From contig JAFYPW010000017.1 of the NCBI GenBank assembly GCA_017559985.1, positions 1-61,536 of the forward strand: a stretch of 61,536 bases of DNA, given 5' to 3'. Position numbers and translations under genes: made by a program. Of the stretch, positions 9,417 to 18,463 are shown one piece after another. Origin of the DNA: Oscillospiraceae bacterium (lineage in GTDB: Bacteria > Bacillota > Clostridia > Oscillospirales > JAAYXM01). Position 1 is the stretch's first letter. Every line of letters starts with the position of its first letter. The notes under the pieces were generated by a model. The model was not told the DNA's origin. It saw only the letters and a list, made by a program, of their open reading frames with translations, and made no database searches.

Positions 9417-11586
9417 TCTTTTTCTCCGTTTTTTTCGTTGTCGACTTTTTTGTTGTTTTCTTTGCCTTTTTCTTTGGCTTTTCCGTTTCTTTCTTCTTGT
9501 ATTCCTGCGGCTCGTACTTTTCGCAGTCCGGATTTGCACAGAAAAGCTTCTTCGGGCCACGACCGGAGCGCTTATAAAGTGTTTTTCCGCAAACCTCGCA
9601 CTTTTCTGCCTGCGGGACATCCCACGTCATAAACGTACATTCGGGGAATTTCTCGCAGCCGTAGTACCAGTATCCGTTTTTGGACTTCTTCTTCATGATC
9701 TGTCCGCCACACTTCGGGCATTCTCCCGGAGTTTTTTCGACTATCGCCATTGTGTTCTTACATTCGGGGAAACCGGGGCAGGCAAGGAACTTGCCGAATC
9801 TGCCGGACTTTACGACCATATTCCTTCCGCAAAGGTCACAGACGATGTCGGTTACCTCATCGGGAACTTTAAGGCGCTTTCCTTCAAGCGCGCGTTCCGC
9901 TTCTTCCAGCTCCTTTGCAAACGGACCGTAGAAATCGGAAAGTGTCTTCTTCCAATCCTTGTTTCCTGCTTCTACCTCGTCAAGCTGTTCTTCCATATGC
10001 GCGGTGAACTCGACATCGACGATATCACCGAACTGCTCAACCATAAGCCCGTTTACTACCTCGCCGAGCGGTGTGGGCATAAGGCTCTTCCCCTCTTTGA
10101 CGACATATTCGCGGTCGAGGATTGTGGAGATTGTCGGAGCATAAGTACTCGGTCGACCGACTCCCTTCTCCTCCATAGCCTTGATAAGGCTTCCGTCCGT
10201 ATATCTTGCAGGCGGAGCTGTGAAATGCTGCTCGCTTTTTTCTCCGCAGAATGTGAGCTTCTCGTTTTCGGAAAGATCAGGAAGAACATTCGACTCCGCC
10301 TCTTCAAGCTCTGCCGCCATATCGGAATATACAGCGGTATATCCGCGGAAAGAAATGCGTGAGCTTGTTGCACGGAAAATATATTCCCCTGCGCCGACAT
10401 CAACACTCATTGTGTCATACACAGCGTTTTCCATCTGGCAGGCGACGAAGCGCGACCAGATTATGCGGTAAAGCTTATACTGGTCTGCACTCAGGCTCTT
10501 CTTTATTTTTTCGGGGGTTAACTCAACATATGACGGGCGGATTGCTTCGTGAGCATCCTGCGCGCTCTTCTTCGTTTTGAAAACGCGGCGACTCTTCGGG
10601 CAATACTCTTTTCCGAATGTGTCCGTGATATAGTTTCTCACGGCATAAATTGCCTCATCTGCAATTCGCAAAGAGTCTGTTCTCATATATGTTATAAGAC
10701 CGGTAAAGCCTATACCCTCAACCTCGACACCTTCATAAAGCTGCTGCGCAATGGTCATTGTACGGCTCGGCGACATACCAAATCGGCGGGATGCCTCCTG
10801 TTGGAGCGTGGAGGTGATAAACGGGGGAACAGGAGAACGCCTCTTTTCTCCGCGCTTTATGCTCTTCACGAAGAAATCTGCACCCTTTATACTCTCGATT
10901 ATCTTATCGGTTTCCTCGGCAGATGACGGCTCTATCTTCTTTTTTTCCGTGCCGTAAAACTTTGCGCCAAACTCACCTTCAAGCGGTGCAATTCGTGAAA
11001 ACGCGGCATCTATCGTCCAGAATTCTCTTGGCACGAATTCGCGGATTTCGTTTTCGCGGTCAATTACAAGACGCGTCGCGACAGACTGAACTCTGCCGGC
11101 AGACAGACCATAACGCACCTTTTTCCAGAGAAGCGGAGAAAGCTTGTATCCTACGATTCTGTCAAGGAGGCGGCGTGCCTGCTGTGCATTGACGAGGTTT
11201 TCATCAATATCACGCGGCTTCTTTATGCCCTCACAGATTGCGTTTTTTGTAATCTCGTTAAAGGTTACGCGCTTCGTCTTTTTATCGTCAAGCCCCAGAA
11301 GCTCCTTTAAGTGCCACGAGATTGCCTCACCCTCACGGTCAGGGTCAGTTGCAAGGTATATTGCCTCGCTTTCCTCTGCGAGCGCACGAAGCTCTTTTAT
11401 GAGCGCGCTCTTACCGCGTATGGCAAGATATCTGGGCACAAAGCCACCCTCTATATCTATTCCTATATCACTTTTGGGAAGGTCGCGGAGATGTCCCATA
11501 GAAGCTTTTACCTTATACTTGCTTCCAAGATGCTTTCCTATTGTTTTTACCTTGGTGGGAGACTCCACTATTACGAGATATGACAT
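9406..11586 (-). CDS. topA: DNA topoisomerase I
   Basis: Type IA topoisomerase relaxing negative supercoils (726 aa from ATG 11584-11586, chosen by the GGAG site 7 nt upstream). The Toprim domain starts [15 protein letters not shown] and carries [14 protein letters not shown]. The active-site tyrosine is in the [12 protein letters not shown] motif. Three C-terminal four-Cys zinc ribbons follow (CDLCGRNM..., CPKCGGQI..., CEVCGKTL...), then a Lys-rich tail of about 30 residues. Preceded by dprA (40 nt) and followed by trmFO with overlap. Confidence 0.97.
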   Translation of the reverse strand: MSYLVIVESPTKVKTIGKHLGSKYKVKASMGHLRDLPKSDIGIDIEGGFVPRYLAIRGKSALIKELRALAEESEAIYLATDPDREGEAISWHLKELLGLDDKKTKRVTFNEITKNAICEGIKKPRDIDENLVNAQQARRLLDRIVGYKLSPLLWKKVRYGLSAGRVQSVATRLVIDRENEIREFVPREFWTIDAAFSRIAPLEGEFGAKFYGTEKKKIEPSSAEETDKIIESIKGADFFVKSIKRGEKRRSPVPPFITSTLQQEASRRFGMSPSRTMTIAQQLYEGVEVEGIGFTGLITYMRTDSLRIADEAIYAVRNYITDTFGKEYCPKSRRVFKTKKSAQDAHEAIRPSYVELTPEKIKKSLSADQYKLYRIIWSRFVACQMENAVYDTMSVDVGAGEYIFRATSSRISFRGYTAVYSDMAAELEEAESNVLPDLSENEKLTFCGEKSEQHFTAPPARYTDGSLIKAMEEKGVGRPSTYAPTISTILDREYVVKEGKSLMPTPLGEVVNGLMVEQFGDIVDVEFTAHMEEQLDEVEAGNKDWKKTLSDFYGPFAKELEEAERALEGKRLKVPDEVTDIVCDLCGRNMVVKSGRFGKFLACPGFPECKNTMAIVEKTPGECPKCGGQIMKKKSKNGYWYYGCEKFPECTFMTWDVPQAEKCEVCGKTLYKRSGRGPKKLFCANPDCEKYEPQEYKKKETEKPKKKAKKTTKKSTTKKTEKKSGK

Positions 11587-11626
11587 ATTTTTTCTCCGTT
11601 TCTGCCGCACTCCTTACGGCCTTGGA

Positions 11627-12778
11627 TTAAACATCTTTTATTTTAAACTTATTTCCCGGAAGCTTCTTTATGACACCACGGATTTCAAGAAGGGTGATAA
11701 GAGAAAGTGCCTTTTCAGCACGCATACCGCTCTTTGAAAAAATTTCATCTGCATAAAGCTCGCTTGCCGATATTGCCGCAAGTATCTGCCTTTCATCGGG
11801 TGAAAATTTATCGAGAAAGCCTGCCGGAAACTCAAAGTCTCTTTCTTCTTTTTGTACGTTTTCTTCCGGGAGAAGCTCATCCCCGGTTTTTAACCTGTCC
11901 GGAAACAGGCTCTCATATTCTGACACAATGTCAAAGCCGGACATAACGGGGATTGCCCCCTCACGAATAAGCGCGTTTGTGCCCGCGCCGTTTTCGTTGA
12001 ATATATCCGACGGAACGGCAAACACGTCGCGGTCCTGCTCAACGGCATACCGTGCCGTTATAAGTGCGCCGCTTTTCTCCGGCGCTTCAATCACCGCGGT
12101 TCCGAGCGATATCCCGCTCATTATGCGGTTTCTTATCGGAAAATTTATCTTCTCGGGCTGTGTTCCCGGCGGAAATTCCGAAATAAGCGTTCCCGTAGCA
12201 CAGACCTTTTCTATAAGCTTTTTATTCTCACGCGGATACGGCACATCGACTCCGCAACCGAACACTGCCACTACCTTGCCTCCGGCAGAAAGTGCGCCCT
12301 CTGCCGAAAAGCTGTCTATCCCGCGGGCAAGCCCGCTGACAACCGTTCCGCCTGCCGCGGCAACCTCACGCCCGAGCTTTTTCGCGGCACGCTCGCCGAT
12401 TTTTGTCGCTTTCCGCGTGCCTATAAGCGCAACAGCCGCCTCCTCATCAAGAGAGAGCGGAAGACCGCGCGCATAAAGCACCATCGGCGGGTTGGCAATG
12501 TTTTTAAGCCGCTTCGGATACTCCTTGCTTTCCGGTGTTATTATCCTTATTTCCTTTTGTCTGCACTTTTTTATAATCTCCTCCGCCGCGTACAAGTCCT
12601 TTGACAGAAGAGCTGAAAGCTCGTTTTGGGTTACTGTGGGAAGCGCACGTTTTATCTCTGCCTCGCCCGCTTGAAAAAGAGCCTCTATTTTGCGAAACCG
12701 CATTACAAGCTCTTTTGCGCGGCTACTCCCTTTATAAAACGCTTCCGAGAGCCACACCCACTTTGCAGTGTTGGGCAT
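11627..12778 (-). CDS. dprA: DNA-processing protein DprA
   Basis: DprA/Smf (383 aa) binds incoming single-stranded DNA and hands it to RecA during transformation. The Rossmann core shows ALIGTRKATKIGER, GLARGIDSFSAEGAL, VFGCGVDVPYPREN, SEFPPGTQPEKINFPIRNRI and AVIEAPEKSGALITA. Residues about 325-383 (SPDERQILAAI through VIKKLPGNKFKI) form the C-terminal winged-helix. The start is 6 nt after the SPOUT methyltransferase gene, and dprA-topA follows the usual order. Natural competence cannot be concluded from this gene alone. Confidence 0.95.
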   Translation of the reverse strand: MPNTAKWVWLSEAFYKGSSRAKELVMRFRKIEALFQAGEAEIKRALPTVTQNELSALLSKDLYAAEEIIKKCRQKEIRIITPESKEYPKRLKNIANPPMVLYARGLPLSLDEEAAVALIGTRKATKIGERAAKKLGREVAAAGGTVVSGLARGIDSFSAEGALSAGGKVVAVFGCGVDVPYPRENKKLIEKVCATGTLISEFPPGTQPEKINFPIRNRIMSGISLGTAVIEAPEKSGALITARYAVEQDRDVFAVPSDIFNENGAGTNALIREGAIPVMSGFDIVSEYESLFPDRLKTGDELLPEENVQKEERDFEFPAGFLDKFSPDERQILAAISASELYADEIFSKSGMRAEKALSLITLLEIRGVIKKLPGNKFKIKDV

Positions 12779-12784
12779 ATCCCA

Positions 12785-13540
12785 TCACCTTTCGCTCATT
12801 TTGTACATAAATATCGATGCTGCAACCGCAGCATTCAAAGATTCCGTCTCTCCCTGCATGGGGATTATTACACTCGCATCGCAAAGCTTTGAAATTTCGC
12901 GGCGCACACCGTTGCCCTCGTTTCCGATGACAACACACGCCCTATCAAAGCTTACGTCTGTTATATTCTTCGTTTCGCCATAAAGCTCTGATGCAAAGAC
13001 CTTCATTCCGTCAGCGCGCAGACGCGGGATTATATCCGAAAGTTCCCCTTCGATTATTGCAACGCGAAAAAGAGAGCCCATCGCCGAACGGATTGTTTTC
13101 GGGTTGTAAACATCTGCACAGCCGTCAACTATTACGGCATCAATCCCGAAGGCATCTGCCGTGCGGATTATCGTTCCGATGTTTCCCGTATCCTGCAAAG
13201 AATCGAGAATTATTGCACGGTTTATTTCCTTTGCACGGATTTCGGGAAGCCTGCACGCAAAAATCACACTCTGGGCGTTCTTCAGGCTCGTTATGCTGTC
13301 TATAACATCCTGTGGTGCAACGAAACAGCGTGCACCTGAAACCGTCGGTATTCTTCCTGCTGCTTCTTCGCTTGTGATTATATAAGTTATCTCACAGTTT
13401 GACGAAACTGCCTCGGAAAGCAGCTTCTCGCCGTCGCAGACAAACTCTCCGCACTCCTTACGGTAAGCCTTGTCCCGCGAGAGCGCGCGGAGATGCTTCA
13501 CCGCCGCGTTCTGACGGCTTGTTATCTTTTCAAACTCCAT
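12785..13540 (-). CDS. TrmH-family (SpoU) RNA 2'-O-methyltransferase
   Basis: SPOUT-class RNA methyltransferase (251 aa). The N-terminal substrate-binding region holds ITSRQNAAVKHLRALSRDK. The knotted catalytic domain has motif 1 LDSLQDTGNIGTIIRTADAF, motif 2 ACVVIGNEGNGVRRE and motif 3 VIIPMQGETESLNAAVAASI. It may be a 23S rRNA ribose methylase similar to YsgA/RlmB types, but the target base cannot be read from sequence. It is co-directional with lysS upstream and dprA downstream. Confidence 0.9.
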   Translation of the reverse strand: MEFEKITSRQNAAVKHLRALSRDKAYRKECGEFVCDGEKLLSEAVSSNCEITYIITSEEAAGRIPTVSGARCFVAPQDVIDSITSLKNAQSVIFACRLPEIRAKEINRAIILDSLQDTGNIGTIIRTADAFGIDAVIVDGCADVYNPKTIRSAMGSLFRVAIIEGELSDIIPRLRADGMKVFASELYGETKNITDVSFDRACVVIGNEGNGVRREISKLCDASVIIPMQGETESLNAAVAASIFMYKMSER

Positions 13541-13591
13541 TTAACACTCAGCTTCTTTACATCATCGTTTGAATCTTTAAAAACGAGAGAA

Positions 13592-14299
13592 TCATTCTCC
13601 CCCGAGAAGCCCGGAAAGAGCTTTCCCTGCATTTTCATACTTTTCGAGAATACGCTCATTCCGCGCACGGGATTCATTTTTCATCTTTATTGCCGCATAT
13701 ATGCCGCTGTCGGAGATGAAGCCGAACTGCTCCATAACGGGGAGATTGTCCACACGGACAAAATAACCGTTTTCGCTCTCTATACCAAACTCGGAAAGCG
13801 GTGCAAATGCACTTTCTTCGGCATACCAGTCAGCATAGCGTTTGTCAAAGAAAAAGAGGAGCACTTCGTCATCCGCCATACTTACCGTTATCTTTTCTAT
13901 ACTTACGGCGTTATACTGGTCGATACTTGCGACCGAATCCCCCGTTCCTGCTATGCTCTGTGTGCACAGAAGCTGCCCGCCGACCTTCACTTTCTCACCC
14001 TCTTCTGTCTCTATAAAGCTTCCGAGGTAATCAGAAAAGGCATCAAGCTGCTCATACTCTGCATATACTACGCCGGCAAGGATATAGTCAAGGTCGTTAT
14101 GCTCACGATTAGCAATATCGCTTATCAGCGTCACAGCAAAAACAACTGCCGCAAGAGCGAGAAATGTTGCTGTTCTGAAATGATACCAGTAAACATTTTT
14201 AAACCAGTAGCGAAGCTTTTCGGAAAAGGAAGCCTTCTCCATAAAGCTGCCCTTTTTAAACACCGCGAAAACATCGCGTGAGTCACGGCTCTTTTTCAT
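13592..14299 (-). CDS. Hypothetical single-pass membrane protein
   Basis: 235 aa, not recognised. Basic N-terminus, then one predicted membrane segment at about residues 43-63 (ATFLALAAVVFAVTLISDIA). An extracytoplasmic domain of about 170 residues follows, rich in acidic and aromatic residues (DDEVLLFFFDKRYADWYAEE). The ATG follows an AAGGA site that overlaps the lysS stop region, and only 3 nt separate the two genes, so it is translated from the greA-lysS transcript. No catalytic motif is visible. It could be an envelope factor of Clostridia; no function is proposed. Confidence 0.8.
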   Translation of the reverse strand: MKKSRDSRDVFAVFKKGSFMEKASFSEKLRYWFKNVYWYHFRTATFLALAAVVFAVTLISDIANREHNDLDYILAGVVYAEYEQLDAFSDYLGSFIETEEGEKVKVGGQLLCTQSIAGTGDSVASIDQYNAVSIEKITVSMADDEVLLFFFDKRYADWYAEESAFAPLSEFGIESENGYFVRVDNLPVMEQFGFISDSGIYAAIKMKNESRARNERILEKYENAGKALSGLLGGE

Positions 14300-14302
14300 A
14301 AT

Positions 14303-15811
14303 TTATTCCTTCTCAGACTTCATCGTCGGGAAGAGAAGAACATCGCGTATTGCCGCGCTGTCGGTAAGAAGCATTGTCATACGGTCAATACCGAAGCCGA
14401 TACCGCCTGTCGGGGGCATACCGATTTCAAGAGCGTTGAGGAAGTCTTCATCCGTTGTGTTTGCCTCGTCGTTGCCCTGCGAGAGCTGCTCCTCCTGGTC
14501 CTTGAAGCGCTCGCGCTGGTCAATCGGGTCGTTAAGCTCGGAATATGCGTTTGCCATTTCCCAGCCGTTCATAAAGAACTCAAAGCGTTCTACATAGTTC
14601 GGGTCAGACGGTTTTTTCTTCGTAAGCGGAGAAATTTCAATCGGGTGGTCCATAACGAAGGTCGGCTGAATGAGATGCTCTTCAACAAACTCCTCAAAGA
14701 AGAGATTTAAGATATCACCCTTCTTATGCCTGTCCTCAAACTCGATATGCTTTTCCTTTGCAATCGCCTTTGCTTCCTCGGCTGTTTTAATCTCGTTAAA
14801 GTCAACGCCTGAATATTTCTTTACGGCCTCAACCATAGTTATTCTCTCAAACGGCTTTCCGAGGTCCATTTCAATTCCGTTATAAACAATCTTTGTTGTT
14901 CCTAAAACCTCCATGGCGACATGGCGGTACATATTCTCGGTAAGATCCATCATACCGTGATAGTCAGTATAAGCCTGATAAAGCTCCATAAGCGTAAACT
15001 CAGGGTTATGGCGCGTGTCAAGACCTTCGTTTCTGAAAACGCGTCCGATTTCATATACCTTTTCAAGCCCTCCGACTATAAGGCGTTTGAGCGGAAGTTC
15101 AAGAGAAATTCTGAGCTTGAAATCCTCATCAAGCGCGTTGAAGTGAGTTTCAAACGGACGTGCTGCCGCGCCGCCTGCGTTTGCAACGAGCATCGGAGTT
15201 TCAACCTCCATAAAGCCCTCGGCGTCAAGATAGCGGCGGATAGAGCTTATAATCTTTGAACGCTTGATAAAGGTTTCCTTTACATCGGGGTTCATAATGA
15301 GGTCAACATATCTCTGACGGTAACGGATGTCTGTGTTTGTAAGTCCGTGGTATTTCTCCGGAAGCGGCTTCAACGACTTTGAGAGAAGCGTTATCTCCGT
15401 TACGTGAATTGAGATTTCGCCCATTCTTGTGCGGAAAACAGTTCCCTTGACTCCGACGATGTCGCCGATGTCGTACTTGCGGAATTTTGCAAAGTTCTCC
15501 TCACCGATATCGTTTATGCGGACATAAATCTGGATTTTACCTTTAAGGTCCTGAACGTCGCAGAAGGAAGCCTTGCCCATACCGCGGCGGCTCATCATCC
15601 TGCCCGCTATGCTTACTTCTTTCTCTTCAAGCTCTTCAAAGTTTGCTATAATATCGGCAGAGTGATGTGTTCTGTCGTATTTAACAACCTCAAACGGGTT
15701 CTCACCCGCCTCAACGAGATTTGCAAATTTTTCGCGGCGGACACGGAGAATTTCGTTTAAATCCTCTGCGGGTGCTGCCATTTCATTTACTCTTGTTTCT
15801 TCCGTTGCCAT
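14303..15811 (-). CDS. lysS: Lysyl-tRNA synthetase, class II
   Basis: Charges tRNA-Lys (502 aa from ATG 15811). That start is preferred because GGAGG lies 8 nt before it; the open frame runs further upstream into greA. The anticodon-binding OB-fold (about 60-165) includes [15 protein letters not shown]. Class II motif 2 is seen at [20 protein letters not shown]. Motif 3 is [21 protein letters not shown] with the ending DVLLFPTMK. The greA-lysS pair is common in Bacillota. No T-box leader is seen, consistent with transcription from the greA promoter. Confidence 0.97.
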   Translation of the reverse strand: MATEETRVNEMAAPAEDLNEILRVRREKFANLVEAGENPFEVVKYDRTHHSADIIANFEELEEKEVSIAGRMMSRRGMGKASFCDVQDLKGKIQIYVRINDIGEENFAKFRKYDIGDIVGVKGTVFRTRMGEISIHVTEITLLSKSLKPLPEKYHGLTNTDIRYRQRYVDLIMNPDVKETFIKRSKIISSIRRYLDAEGFMEVETPMLVANAGGAAARPFETHFNALDEDFKLRISLELPLKRLIVGGLEKVYEIGRVFRNEGLDTRHNPEFTLMELYQAYTDYHGMMDLTENMYRHVAMEVLGTTKIVYNGIEMDLGKPFERITMVEAVKKYSGVDFNEIKTAEEAKAIAKEKHIEFEDRHKKGDILNLFFEEFVEEHLIQPTFVMDHPIEISPLTKKKPSDPNYVERFEFFMNGWEMANAYSELNDPIDQRERFKDQEEQLSQGNDEANTTDEDFLNALEIGMPPTGGIGFGIDRMTMLLTDSAAIRDVLLFPTMKSEKE

Positions 15812-15845
15812 TTTTGTTTCCTCCATTTGTGAACTGATGCAAATA

Positions 15846-16316
15846 CTATTCGCCGATTTCCTCAATCTTGTACTCAATTGTTCCGCATGGGGCATCAACG
15901 CCTACAACGTCGCCGACACGCTTGCCTATAAGTGCGCGGCCAAACGGAGACTCGTCGGAAATTCTTCCCTTGTAGGGGTCTGCCTCCTGCGAGCCGACAA
16001 TCCAGTACTCCTCACGTGAGCCGTCGGAAAGGTCGCTGACCGTAACATGAGAGCCGGTGCGCACTTCATCCGAAGCTCCGCCAAATTCGATAATTTCTGC
16101 ATTTGCAAGGATGTTTTCAATTTCTGCTTCGCGCGAGAAGAGCTTACCCTGCTCGTTCTTTGCTTCGTCATATTCGCTGTTTTCTGAAAGATCACCAAAA
16201 GAACGTGCTTCTTTGATAAGGTCTGCAACTTCTTTCTCACGCACATTTTTCAAGTATTCGAGCTCTTCCCGCAGCTGCTGAAATCGCTCTTTTGTAAGCT
16301 TGTATGTTTTTGCCAT
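15846..16316 (-). CDS. greA: Transcription elongation factor GreA
   Basis: GreA (156 aa) rescues backtracked RNA polymerase by stimulating transcript cleavage. The N-terminal coiled coil (about 1-75) contains the conserved acidic tip in [16 protein letters not shown], which reaches the polymerase active site. The C-terminal FKBP-like domain holds [19 protein letters not shown]. First gene of the long lysS-topA-rnc unit, with a GAGGGAG ribosome site and a consensus promoter about 85 nt upstream. Confidence 0.97.
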   Translation of the reverse strand: MAKTYKLTKERFQQLREELEYLKNVREKEVADLIKEARSFGDLSENSEYDEAKNEQGKLFSREAEIENILANAEIIEFGGASDEVRTGSHVTVSDLSDGSREEYWIVGSQEADPYKGRISDESPFGRALIGKRVGDVVGVDAPCGTIEYKIEEIGE

Positions 16317-16375
16317 TTTTTCTCCCTCATTTTCCTGTATTTATTTTTATTTTTTTCTCTTTTCTACTATATAAA

Positions 16376-16395
16376 TAAAAATTGCTTTTCGCAAT
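16376..16395 (-). promoter_or_regulatory. Short hairpin at the predicted 5' end of the greA transcript
   Basis: Minus-strand ATTGC-GAAAA-GCAAT followed by TTTTATTTAT lies just downstream of the predicted -10 box, so the transcript would begin with a 5-bp stem and a U-rich tract, like a minimal attenuator or a 5' stabilising hairpin. The stem is weak. Confidence 0.4.
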
Positions 16396-16420
16396 GTATC
16401 ATATTATAGATATACATTGC
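16391..16420. promoter_or_regulatory. Inverted repeat over the greA -10 region (possible operator)
   Basis: Perfect 9-bp arms GCAATGTAT and ATACATTGC (16391-16399 and 16412-16420) flank 12 bp that include the TATAAT box. Position and symmetry suit a repressor dimer site. The right arm can alternatively pair with the following GCAAT in RNA. Confidence 0.5.
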
Positions 16421-16431
16421 CTAATTGTCAA
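16403..16431 (-). promoter_or_regulatory. Consensus sigma-A promoter of the greA-lysS unit
   Basis: Minus strand TTGACA, 17 nt, TATAAT: a perfect match to the housekeeping consensus with ideal spacing. It drives greA and probably the co-directional genes down to the radical SAM gene near 5.4 kb. Confidence 0.85.
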
Positions 16432-16457
16432 GTAAAAGGTAAATATTTTTTGAATTT

Positions 16458-17147
16458 TTATTTTGTTAAATATGCGGTTTTTACTTCATTTTTCCCCAAA
16501 ACCCCGCATATTTCAAGAAGTGCCGCAAGCGCGGCGGTTCTCTCACGGAAATGTTTTTTTATCGCGGTGGGAAATCCTACCATCTCAAAATCACAAAGTG
16601 CGGCACTTTTATCACCGCAGCGGAAGATTACACCGCCCGGAGACAGCTCTATCCGGACACATTTTTCCCCCGGCTGCCGTTTTCTCAGCGGCACTCCCGC
16701 TTTTTCCAGAACGAGCACGGAAGCTTCCTCAAATGCTGCAATATCGGCATACACATTACGGCACACCGAAAGAAGCTCTGCGGCTGTCTCTGCCACCGTT
16801 CTTACATCGCCGCCGAGGATATAAAACTCAAAAGGAGATTCCGTCTTTTTTGAAAACTCTTTTGCCATTTCCGCTATACGGGATTTAAAAAAACGCCTTT
16901 CGTCGATTATGTTTATCCCCATAGCAAGAAGGTGCCCGTACAATACATCCGATGAGTTCATGGCAAAAAGCGATATTTTAAGCTTTCTGCACTCGCGAAG
17001 AAACCTTACACATCGCCGCTGCAACGTGTGGCGGCGGTGTGTCGGCTTTATTCTTGCAAGATATATCTCGGCATTTCTGAAATTCGCGACATATGAAACA
17101 AGGTTTTTCCCTTTTTTATCCGAGCTTTCTATAACACACACACGCAA
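16458..17147 (-). CDS. Hypothetical protein
   Basis: 229 aa, not recognised. The start is TTG 17147 (MRVCVIESSDKKGKN), supported by GAGG 8 nt upstream. The composition is that of a soluble mixed alpha/beta protein, with the possible nucleotide-fold start VCVIESSDKKGKNLVSYV and the segment FYILGGDVRTVAETAAELL. Basic patches (KPTHRRHTLQRRCVRF) occur near residues 34-50, and no membrane helix is visible. It lies alone between a terminator-like hairpin after the S41 protease gene and the greA promoter. Function unknown. Confidence 0.75.
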   Translation of the reverse strand: MRVCVIESSDKKGKNLVSYVANFRNAEIYLARIKPTHRRHTLQRRCVRFLRECRKLKISLFAMNSSDVLYGHLLAMGINIIDERRFFKSRIAEMAKEFSKKTESPFEFYILGGDVRTVAETAAELLSVCRNVYADIAAFEEASVLVLEKAGVPLRKRQPGEKCVRIELSPGGVIFRCGDKSAALCDFEMVGFPTAIKKHFRERTAALAALLEICGVLGKNEVKTAYLTK

Positions 17148-17203
17148 AACAATACCTCTTTTCTGTATTATGATATTATTTTTGCGCGTATATATTACAC
17201 AAA

Positions 17204-17234
17204 TTCGGACGAAGCTTTTTCCGCTTCGCCCGAA
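17204..17234 (-). terminator. Likely terminator after the S41 protease gene
   Basis: Minus strand TTCGGGCGAAGC and GCTTCGTCCGAA form a 12-bp stem with one G-U pair and a GGAAAAA loop, followed by TTTGTGTAAT. It starts 6 nt after the protease stop and marks the end of the ftsE-ftsX-M23-S41 unit. The T run is short, so efficiency is uncertain. Confidence 0.6.
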
Positions 17235-17239
17235 AGTCT

Positions 17240-18460
17240 TTATTCACCCTGTTTTTTCTCTGCCGTTTTTTTGTTTATTTCTTCTATTGCGCCCTGAAGC
17301 TGGCGGTCCTCTTTTTCGCTCATAAAGTAAAACCTGCGGTTTTCTTCCTCCGTAAACTCAATGAGCTTATCGGGAACTATTCCGCCCATCTCTTCAAGAC
17401 TCTTTCCCGAGGCTGTATAATATCGGCTCACAGAAAGTATTATTCCCGAACCGTCTCGAAGCTTGATATGGCTCTGTGCAACACCTTTACCTGTTGTTGG
17501 CTCGCCGACAACAACAGCCTTATCCGCCTCGGAAAGGGCTGCGGCAAAGAATTCTGCCGCGCTTATAGAATATCCGTTTGTAAGCACCGCCATCGGAAGG
17601 TCGAGCTCGTTTTTATCGGAGGAGTAGACGTTTTTCTTTCCGTTCTTGTCCTCTTCGCTTATGATTGTTCCCTCGGGAAGCAGCGGGTCAAGCACATTGA
17701 CGAGCACCTGCATAAGCCCTCCGGGATTGTTTCTTACGTCAAACACAAGGCCTGTGACATTCGCCTTTTTAAGATTTTCAAGTGCGGCAATAAAGTCTTT
17801 GTCAACATTTGCATCAAAGTTTAAAATTCTTATATAGCCTATATTGCCATCGAGAATTTTGGAGTTTATGCCCTGAACATCAACCTCACGGCGGGTAATG
17901 CTCATTCCTATCGGTGCCTGCGTTCCCTCGCGCTCAATTGTGATTGAAACTGCCGTGCCTGCCGTTCCTGTTATCTTCTTTACTGCGGCGTCATAACCGA
18001 TCTTTGCGACCTCTTCACCGTCAATCCTGACTATTTTGTCAAGAGGCTGAATCTTCGCCTCTTCGGCGGGAGAATTCTCAAAAACATCAAGGACGACAAC
18101 GGCACCGCGTTCTTCGTCATAGGCCGCGTTTATTCCTATTCCGTAAATCTTGTTGTTTGTCGAATTCGAAACTGATGCAAACTGGTCTGCGGTGAGATAG
18201 TACGACCATTTGTCGCCAAGCATCGCAACCATACCGTAAAGCGCGCCGTCGGTAATGTTTTTTTCGTTGACCTCGCCGACATAGTACTTGTCGATATAGC
18301 TTCTCACTTCCGCGATTCTTGCATACTCCTGTTCCTTCTGCGAGAGGTCTGCAAGTAGCGCGTTATATTCGCGCTCTGCCGCGTAAAGCGTTATGCAGTA
18401 TGTCAGTGCAACGGACAGCAGCATAAGCGCCGCCGTTGTTAAAATGTGCTTTCTTTTCAT
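17240..18460 (-). CDS. S41-family C-terminal processing peptidase
   Basis: Membrane-anchored Ctp-type serine protease (406 aa). The N-terminal signal/anchor is at about 6-27 (ILTTAALMLLSVALTYCITL). A PDZ domain follows (about 105-190, GIGINAAYDEERGAVVV, SPAEEAKIQPLDKIVRIDGEEV). The catalytic domain has FDVRNNPGG, the Ser nucleophile in TNGYSISAAEFFAAAL and the Lys in EPTTGKGVAQ. It sits 3 nt after the M23 hydrolase gene in an ftsEX operon, so it may act on divisome or cell-wall substrates. In sporulating relatives CtpB-type enzymes signal across the forespore; which role applies here is open. Confidence 0.92.
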   Translation of the reverse strand: MKRKHILTTAALMLLSVALTYCITLYAAEREYNALLADLSQKEQEYARIAEVRSYIDKYYVGEVNEKNITDGALYGMVAMLGDKWSYYLTADQFASVSNSTNNKIYGIGINAAYDEERGAVVVLDVFENSPAEEAKIQPLDKIVRIDGEEVAKIGYDAAVKKITGTAGTAVSITIEREGTQAPIGMSITRREVDVQGINSKILDGNIGYIRILNFDANVDKDFIAALENLKKANVTGLVFDVRNNPGGLMQVLVNVLDPLLPEGTIISEEDKNGKKNVYSSDKNELDLPMAVLTNGYSISAAEFFAAALSEADKAVVVGEPTTGKGVAQSHIKLRDGSGIILSVSRYYTASGKSLEEMGGIVPDKLIEFTEEENRRFYFMSEKEDRQLQGAIEEINKKTAEKKQGE

Positions 18461-18463
18461 AAG

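Noticed and set aside
9385..10362. Plus-strand open frame of 325 codons opposite topA
   Set aside because: Antisense to a secure topoisomerase gene, with low-complexity Phe/Leu-rich content mirroring the Lys-rich tail.
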